From positions 599,501 through 663,500 of the forward strand of contig JAVYIG010000170.1 of assembly GCA_035222895.1 (NCBI GenBank): DNA of 64,000 bases, given 5' to 3'. The notes beneath the pieces are model-generated. The model ran no database searches and was not told the DNA's origin. It worked only from the letters and a program-made list of their open reading frames with translations. A program made the position numbers and the translations under genes. The number at the start of each line of letters is the position of its first letter. The stretch's first letter is position 1. The DNA is from Strongylocentrotus droebachiensis. Lineage: Eukaryota; Echinodermata; Echinoidea; Camarodonta; Strongylocentrotidae. This document shows positions 54,601-63,600 of the stretch, one piece after another.

Positions 54601-57600
54601 TGAAAAATGTTGATTTTAGGTTACATGTTGACTAATTTAGAATATAATTAAGTCGCCCTCAAAATAAAAAATGCTGGAAATTATGTTTCATCTTTTTTTT
54701 TCCATTGCTGCTTTAATGTAACAAAGCACAAACATCTTGCATAGTCCTATTAGTTTTGTTAAATCATGATTTACATGTAATATGTTGACTAGTATATGGA
54801 TCTCACAGAAAACAAGGTCAACTCACCTGGTAGGGAAGTCCTTGCAGACCACTGGCATACTAAGGCGCAGGTATTCTGTGGGTAGGTTCTCCACGGTACC
54901 ACACTTCTTGTGGGACACTTTCAGGCATGGTGGACCTTCAATGCTGTAAAGAGAATGGTACAAATTAATAGAACATAACAATGATGATATCTAGTACATT
55001 TACATCTGCATTCAGCATCACACTGTGAGTGAGCTGTAGCCTACATGGATTTATTTTTAGATAACTTGGTTCAGTAATGATGAACTTAACAATGCTGCTA
55101 AGAGAATTTCAATCAGATATGGGTAATAAGAATGATGATTAAGAATTGTACCAGTAATTTGCACTGTTCTCCTCTGATTTGAAACATTTGCTGAGCATCT
55201 TTATATTTGCCACAAGACCCCTTTTTGCAAGAAATTTGGAAATATGCAATTTCTCTTATTCTAACTTGCAATTTACAATGTCTATATTCGAGAATCCCCC
55301 CCCCCCCCAAAAAAAAAAAAACCAAGTGGATAATGAACCGCATACCGCATTTCAATTGATGTCAAAACTAAACTGTAGTCAATACACGAATATGTATTGC
55401 TTTTACACCAAGGAAATGATGACAAAGAGTATGATATACAACAAGTAAATGGAAAGGTACAAGGAAAACAAAACTGTCTGACTGTTTGCTTTGTAATTTT
55501 AGAGGAGAGATGCATGAGACAAAAAATAAAGAAAGATAAGAAGAAAAGAAGGAGTTTTAAATACATACCCAGCTGGTATCCTAGTGATCCCCAGTCTATC
55601 ATTCTCATCTTCAATAGACTGGAACATAGGCTGGCTCTTAGAGTACCACAGAGGCATGGACTTCTTCATGTTCCTGATAATTAAAAATACAACAAAATAT
55701 GAAATGTAATTACAGTGAAACAGTTCATTCTTCTGCCACCCCAAATTAATATCAAGGTATACTTGTTCAGTTTGTACATTTACATGACTATGCTACATGC
55801 ACATCCCCAACGAAGGATCAGTGAAACATGTCCAGGACCATGATGACAAACATGTCATTTTTTGTACAATATGTATGTGCCTTTGTAGCAATTCAAATAT
55901 CTGATTCACATCTCTATAAATGCTTTCATTTTTTCTTTATACCAAGTGATACCATTTCACTTGTAAAAATAATGAAGCATGCAATTAATTTTTGGCGAGG
56001 GAAAGTAATTAATTCAAAATTTCAAATAGTTTGATGCTACTCATGCATCAATTATATACCTGTATATAAATCTTAATCATATATTTAGTAATGTAGATGA
56101 ATATTATATTTCATCCCTTTTTAAACAAAATGTTCTTTGCATATTCACCCAAACAAACATTTTAATTTTGCGATATATGAGATAAGACACTGCAAATTTG
56201 TACAGAATGTTGAATCTGCTGTAGCCTGAGAACCTTTTCTTTCGTCTGCAAAAACATTGTAGATAATAATTTCAGGAAATTCTTGAACATTTCTGATCAC
56301 CAAATAGAAAAGAGGGAAAAAAAGCTAAAGGCCTCCACCCTTATTTTCTGCCATTAAACCACTGCACTCCGCATTACAACTAATTCAAACAGAATTCTGT
56401 TTCATTGGGTGTGTTGAAGTAATACCAATTTTCATGCAATCATTTGATATTATTTTTGAAGCAGAACTGGTTTTTTTAAGCCACGTCCATAGATAAAGCT
56501 GCTCAATAATCATTACATATATATAAATCTGGCAACTTTTACTGCTAATGTGCATGATGCCAGATTATTTAGCATGGGACTTAAGGTGTTTTTCTCTTTA
56601 CACATGTACAATTCTATCACATTGTATTTTATCCAGGTAGGTTTACACACCCCGCGAACAAGTTTTGTATAAAACTTAGAATAAATCACCCTTACATTTG
56701 TGCAAAAGCAATGAAACAAAAACACATTTCCTATCTACAAAAACTGTGTGATGTAAACTTTACATCTATCTGAAGCACATGTTCACAGTGCTAAAAATAT
56801 TGACCATTTGATGACAAATTCACATACATACTATCAAATTTATCTTGCAAAAAATATTGCAAAGCTTAAAATATGTGACCTACAAATCAAAACACTGTGA
56901 TGCTACTTGTAGTACAGAACACCAAATATCACCATTGGCTATGTGAATGTGTTACCATAGAATAATTTTGATTATGTTTACAATAAATTTTGATTGCCTC
57001 TATTAAATCATTCTAGATAACTGTACACCCATTTTCTATTCAACAAGTTCAAATGAAATACTTCTACAAACAACACAACAAAAAGAAAGAAGACGGCATG
57101 GAATACCTCTATGGAGATATTTGGAAGAAGAAAAAAAAGGGGGGGGAGGGAGTGGGTAGGGGGAAAAGATACATTGCTTGTGCTCGTTATTTGACACATT
57201 TGAAGGGGGATTGTGGGAATATGTGATAAAAAAAATTAACTTTGAAAGAAAGAAAATAGATATAAAAAAAGGAAACATTACTTTGCCATGCACATATAGA
57301 ATGGGCTTATGAATATAGAAAACACAAGCTACAAGAAGAAGGTTGAAATACAAAGAAGATTTAAAATAGATACATGGTACATTCACATGTATGCATAGGC
57401 CTACATATTGCTGCAGTGAAGCTAACAACAACAAACAACTGAGCCGATAAGATTTTTTTTTTCCTTTTTCTCAAGTTCTTTTCAGCAGGAATAGAGTCAG
57501 AAAATGGACAGAGACATACCGAGGGTAACAATTGCTGTGCATCAGTATAACAACAGCAGACAAAAAATGAGAGAGAGAGAGAGAGAGAGACGCAAAAGAA

Positions 57601-60600
57601 ACAAGAAAAAGAATCAGTCAGAGAACTTAGACGTTCACATTTTCTTGACAAGATTATTAAAACACACCAGGAAAATAATTAATGTAATGATTTATTGTCC
57701 CAAGATGCTGATGGCAGGGGGAGGGAGAGTCGTTTTCCAGTTGAGAATCATTCACTTATAATATTTTTTTTTCTGTTCATGTCATTGACAGCTAACAAAG
57801 CCAAATAATTGAGGACAAATCCTCATGTACAGTACTGTAGGTTTGCCATACAGTGTAAATTCAAGTTATAGTGAATAATTACATGTAGACTGATTCAATC
57901 TACATAATGTAATTCACAATTACCTGAATATTGGTATGTTTCTATCTTTAAAAAATACTTTAATAATTTCCACTTTCAAATTCATGCGTTTTTTCTCTTC
58001 TTTTTCTCCCTCCATCTTTGTCTAGGGCTGAAAAAAAAGGTAGTTAATAGTTGCAGTGAAAAGTTTATCTTTATCAAGAATGAGAAAGGAAAGCTACAAT
58101 TGCATACACAATCTGTAAAAGAAATTATGGAAACAAACAGACATACACCCTTTACAATGTGAATTACATCCTTTGAGCTTAGCGAAAGGGCATATATGTT
58201 GAAAAATAAAACCTAATGCCCTTCTGGCTCCAAACAGAAGATAAACAAATCTCATTTGCGCTGGGCACACAAAGAAGTTCAATTGAAATTTCAATCAAGC
58301 ATAGTAACAGATTAGTGGCACACAAAGAGAAGAAGACAACAATAAGAGATGAACAACTTGGTTTAGTTTTGTATGAAAGGAGAGTTTCAGTTTGTTTTAT
58401 ATCACAGATTGAATAGAATGAACAAAATGGGTATTAAATAGATACACGATGGATAAATGTCCTGGTGCATGGCTGAGTTTTAAGATGCTTCAGACATGCA
58501 AGGTACTAGGCATTTTAACCCACTCACTCCCGACTTCACATTCCTACAGGCTTTATACAGACACAACCCAGTTCATATAATTACCTGTCCACTTCGAACC
58601 CTGCAACAAGATTTTAATAGAGAATTACTCTTTTGGGGGGATCTAATTCACATATTCCTCCCTTCACATTATGGTACCCAAATGTAATCCATATCTCCTA
58701 TTATATCAGGCAAAACACACAAAGAAGAAACAAAGAGGAGTCATGGCAGCAATAATCGCAGTAGATCAAGAACAAAATAATAAAGACTTACACACAGAAT
58801 GGTTCGTAGCCCTCTTGGAGCCCACACACGGTGAAGTACTTCAGATCATTCACATCCTGGTGAGAAAGAAAGATAAAAAGAATCAATCAACTAATTATCT
58901 ACAGTTATAGCTAACTATTTTTTCAGCAAAAGTACAAATAGTACATTTCTCTAGAATTATGATGTATATTCATTTCTGGCATTAAGATAATTAAACTATT
59001 CATTCAAGGCAAAGGTAAAAATCTAGGATTAATGGAGTTTTCATTTCAGTGTTCGGCATTAGACATTTGTTTTGGGAACTATATAGCAACATGAAGTCTA
59101 ATGGGAAATGATTCCTAACCTGTAAAAGATTTGTATCATGCATACATACATGAATTCCTTTTTGATGGATAACATACACAAAAGTGATAAATGTACCAAC
59201 AATGAGAAGGAATAAAGATGAACAAGCGAAATAAAGATCGAATGAGGAAACATATACATAAGAGAAAAGAATATTGCTGTTTTTATTTTGTTTTTTCAAA
59301 GACTTGCATACATACCTGCCCAAAGTGTAGTTGTGCTTTCTCTCCAGCTGCCAGCATGCACACAGGTACAAACCCTATTCAAGAAAAGGAATGGAAATTG
59401 ATTAATTTCTATCCACTGTAGGTAGTCATTCTTCTTCTTTTTTAATAAATTCTGTGGATCTGGTAGAACCAGCAGTAAGATGAAAAGTAGGTCAAGAATT
59501 TGTGAAAGTTCAAAATCTTTTCAAGAAAACGCCACCAAACTTGAAGAGCATAACTACAGCATTTACTTTTTATGTAAATACTGGCAACAAAATAAGACTA
59601 TATAAAATATGAAAGTAAGATGACTGTAAGAGTATACTTCACTCAAGGCATTTCTTAATAGATTGCACTTAAATGGAGATTTTATGGCATGTAATATTTC
59701 ATAATACTTCAGAGTTTACAATGATCAACGCTTCATGTTTTTTCATCATTACCAAACAATCTGTCATTAATAGACCAGATCACGGTTAGCACATGTCCCA
59801 AATGACCCCTAATATCCACAGATCTTCAAAATATGAAGAGGTCCCACTTTGTACATTTTGAAATAATCACTCCTACAGCGATGGAGGTGCTACATAAATA
59901 ACCTTTGTTTCCCCTTTTCAAAGAATACTTCCACCTGTGTATCATGGAGTGCACTGCTTGTGTATAAATGAATAATGATTACATAACTTTCATGAGCACG
60001 TATCCAGTATTTTGTCTCTGTGTATTTCACAATTTGTTCTGCAAGGACCTTTATCTGCTCATGCTCAGACTGCAACTATGAACTGGCTTATTGGTGCAAA
60101 TAGGAAGAAGAAAAAAATCATCCCAAGCTCTCTACATCTAAACCATACCCACAAGAAGATATACATATATCAGGAAAATCCATTAGATAGTCTAATACAA
60201 AATATCTTGTATGATACTGACCTTCACCAATCTCAATGTCATGGAAGGCCATCTCAGAACCAACGGAATCACACAGGTACTCTCCATTCATGGTGAAACC
60301 TGAGGGAAAGAAAAGGAAAACATTGAAAAGGTGAAATCATTTTCTCTGTCTGTGTGACTTTGAAGGAGTATGTAAATCTCTTGTAGGGGGGAAGAATCAT
60401 AAGCCAGTTCTAAGATGCAAATTTTCATTGTTGACATTTACAAACTTTTTAACATTCCAATATGCAAAACTGTGAGAGGAACAAAAGTGATATGAAACAT
60501 ACTACCGGTACTCTAAAGCTTTTTGTTACACCATTGATTAAGCCACTTGATGCGGATATGCAACGTAGCCAAATTGTTGCCAATTTGTTGAATTATCAAT

Positions 60601-63600
60601 GAAATACATCCCTAGAATTTTCATTCACTCCGAAACTACTTATTCTTAATCACACCACTATCTAAATGTACCAAAAAATTGTAGGCTTCAAGGAGAGGTG
60701 GAGTCTAAGAAATCTGCTTCCCCTAACAAAACCTTGTTGACTTAAAACTGTATGTATACATGTAGGTCCTAAAGCACAGATATTTGACTTACTGATTGTA
60801 TTGTCCACCAGGTTGAGCATACAGCCAATCACATCCAACTCGCCCCATGTCTTGCCAAAGGTCTCTGACCCCTGGTGCCATTTCCTGGCCTGGTGTGAAT
60901 GGGGAAAATAAATGTTACAGTGTGAATGATGATATCATAGGACAATGCTCTGAGATGTCTTACACCTACATAGAAAAGCATGTCGAATGTTTGCCTACAC
61001 ATGTTTTCTCTCTGATGATAATAGAAAATAGCAAACAGGTTTTTTTTTTTAATGAATGCATGAAATTTGGTGTCCTGTAACAGACCACAAGTGGCCTTGT
61101 CAGGACAGGGATGGTTCTCTTTGAGTCTAACAATTATGAAAGGTAATTGAAATGATTTCAAAGACACGACAGATTTTTCAAAAATTAACACAAGACAACT
61201 TAGAACACAGGGAGAAATATATGTCAACAAAGCAATAGCAATAAATAAACGTGACATAAATTTTTAACTAGTTTGATCAATGACTATTGTATGTGTGTTC
61301 AATTTTTTTTCCCAATTCCTTCTTGAAACAGTTGTACTACTTATGAAAACTTTTTATTATTGTACACAGTTTATAAAATTCTCACCAGGAAACCATCAAA
61401 GGCGAATGAGCAGCCATCCGTTCCCACTTCGGAGCGTGCTGCTATGGTAGGCCGACCCCAGCCGACACGCATGTACCCAGTCGTCATTGCTTCAAACTCA
61501 AAGTACCTGTAAAAGCCAGGTCATCATCAGGCATTGCAGATAAAGAGAACGTTAGATGAGCAATATTAAAACAACAGCACTTTTAGATTCATCATTCACT
61601 TCCAAAGGTTTGAACTCTAGTACATGTATACTAAGGGTCAGTCGTTAACAAGTCTACCCATTTAGAACCATCATGGTCATCAATGGAAGGAACATTTCAT
61701 GTCGAAATTCATCAAAGAAAGGCTCATCTCTCTTCTTGAAATTCAAAGTGGCTTCATGAATTGACAAGTTGGATGTCATCAAAGAAGATTTAGATTTAAC
61801 TTTGAGCGTATAGAATGATCTAGAGTATGAACAATGAAAAAAAGACACAATGGTTGCAACCATGTCTTACAAAAATAAATTTGTATACTTGTAGGCACCA
61901 TAAAAGGGTATTTTCTTGATTATGATGATCCACAGCACTTGTATGGTGCCATTGATCTATTTCAAACATTCAAAGGCGCCGCTCCTCCAATAGTTATGGA
62001 CTACATATTTGCCTGAAAAGATGGGTTTTGAGGCCTGCTTTAAAGCTTTCTAGCTTGTCGGTGTTGCAAAAAACAGGAGGAAGGGACATTCTTCAAATGT
62101 TGCATAGTATCTCCAAGCTTTCATCCCCCTAAGGAATTATATAATGACCCTGATCACTTACCACTTTCCTGATTTGACTGCATAACTCTTCTCTGCTCTG
62201 AATGTCCTGGTGTGTGTCTTCTTATCTGAGATCTCCCTTGCCAAACCTAAATGAATATTTAATGAATAAATTAATAAATGAATAATGACCAAAGTAATGT
62301 GATGCTATGATTATGGTCCCAAATGTTATGACAGCAAGTAATCATGTAAACATAAGTGAATTATTATTATCTTGTTATATTGCTGCGGCAAAATAAGAAA
62401 TAGACCTAGTTTCGAAAATGATATAATTGTAGATACATGTACTTGTCATCACAGCAAGATTTCGTTAATACAATGGTTTCTACGATCATTTGCTACAGAA
62501 GAACACAAATGCACTCTATTAAATCATCAGATGTTTTATTAATACTAAAATAACATGAAGTATCATCAACACAAATTTTACAATTCACGAAAGAAGTTCA
62601 ATACCACAATTTTCAGAAATGTTGAGACTTTAAATCAGTTATCAAAATCCAGCATTCAACAATGCTAGATACCAAGGTTTCGTTTCATTGTCAATGTACT
62701 ACACAGGTTGTGATCACCAAGTACTGTTCAAATTTACAATCCACTAATAACGAACCAGTTCCCCAATCAATCTACTAGTTTCCTATTTGCCCCTAGTCAC
62801 TTTTCGTTGTTCTCAATTTGCAGTTGCCAATTTGATAGGTGGCCAATATGATAATGTTGCCAATTTGCTCACCTCTAAAGGTTGGATCTAATTGTCCCTC
62901 GTTGGCGGGTGGTTCCAGAGCATAGCCGAAGCCTAGGATGGTCCTGATAGTCTCGCTGGCAGTGTCCCGGTTGAGCTTCTTAGCTTGGTCATTGAGCTGG
63001 TTGTAAGGGACTAGCTGGGGGTTACGCTTGTAAGACGTCTCCTGGTGAGAGGGATGAGAGGATATGGTATTGATCAAAAAGGGAATTCATCCACATGAAT
63101 TTATGATAATTTATTATGATTGGAATCAATCAAGAATCTTGATGAAAGAAATAGCCCTGTTTTTACAAATATTAGGATATTGCTAATATGCATTGGCAAG
63201 TGGTTTTCTCTCGTTACCTGCAAGACAATACTGTAATTCAAAAATATTGCATATTATCACATTGATATTATGCATCACAATGTTATGGGATCTAAATCCG
63301 GCAGCATGTACTGTTGTAAATTACTGCATTGGTTTTACCCAGAATACAACGCATTACTTTAGGATAAACAATGTAGCCTCAATAATACAAAATCCTTAAA
63401 AAACAAAGATAAAGAAAAAACATCAACTGAAGGTAATATCATGGTTTACCTCCGAGAGGCCATAGGTCCAACCCTGAGCTATCCTGTCCTTGGCCCAGAC
63501 ATTGTGAGCATTCTCGGCCAGCAGCTCCACCAGTTTCTCCATCTTAACATTGAGATGGATGGTGGAGAGGTTGTATGGGGCTGGCTTGTACCCATTGGAC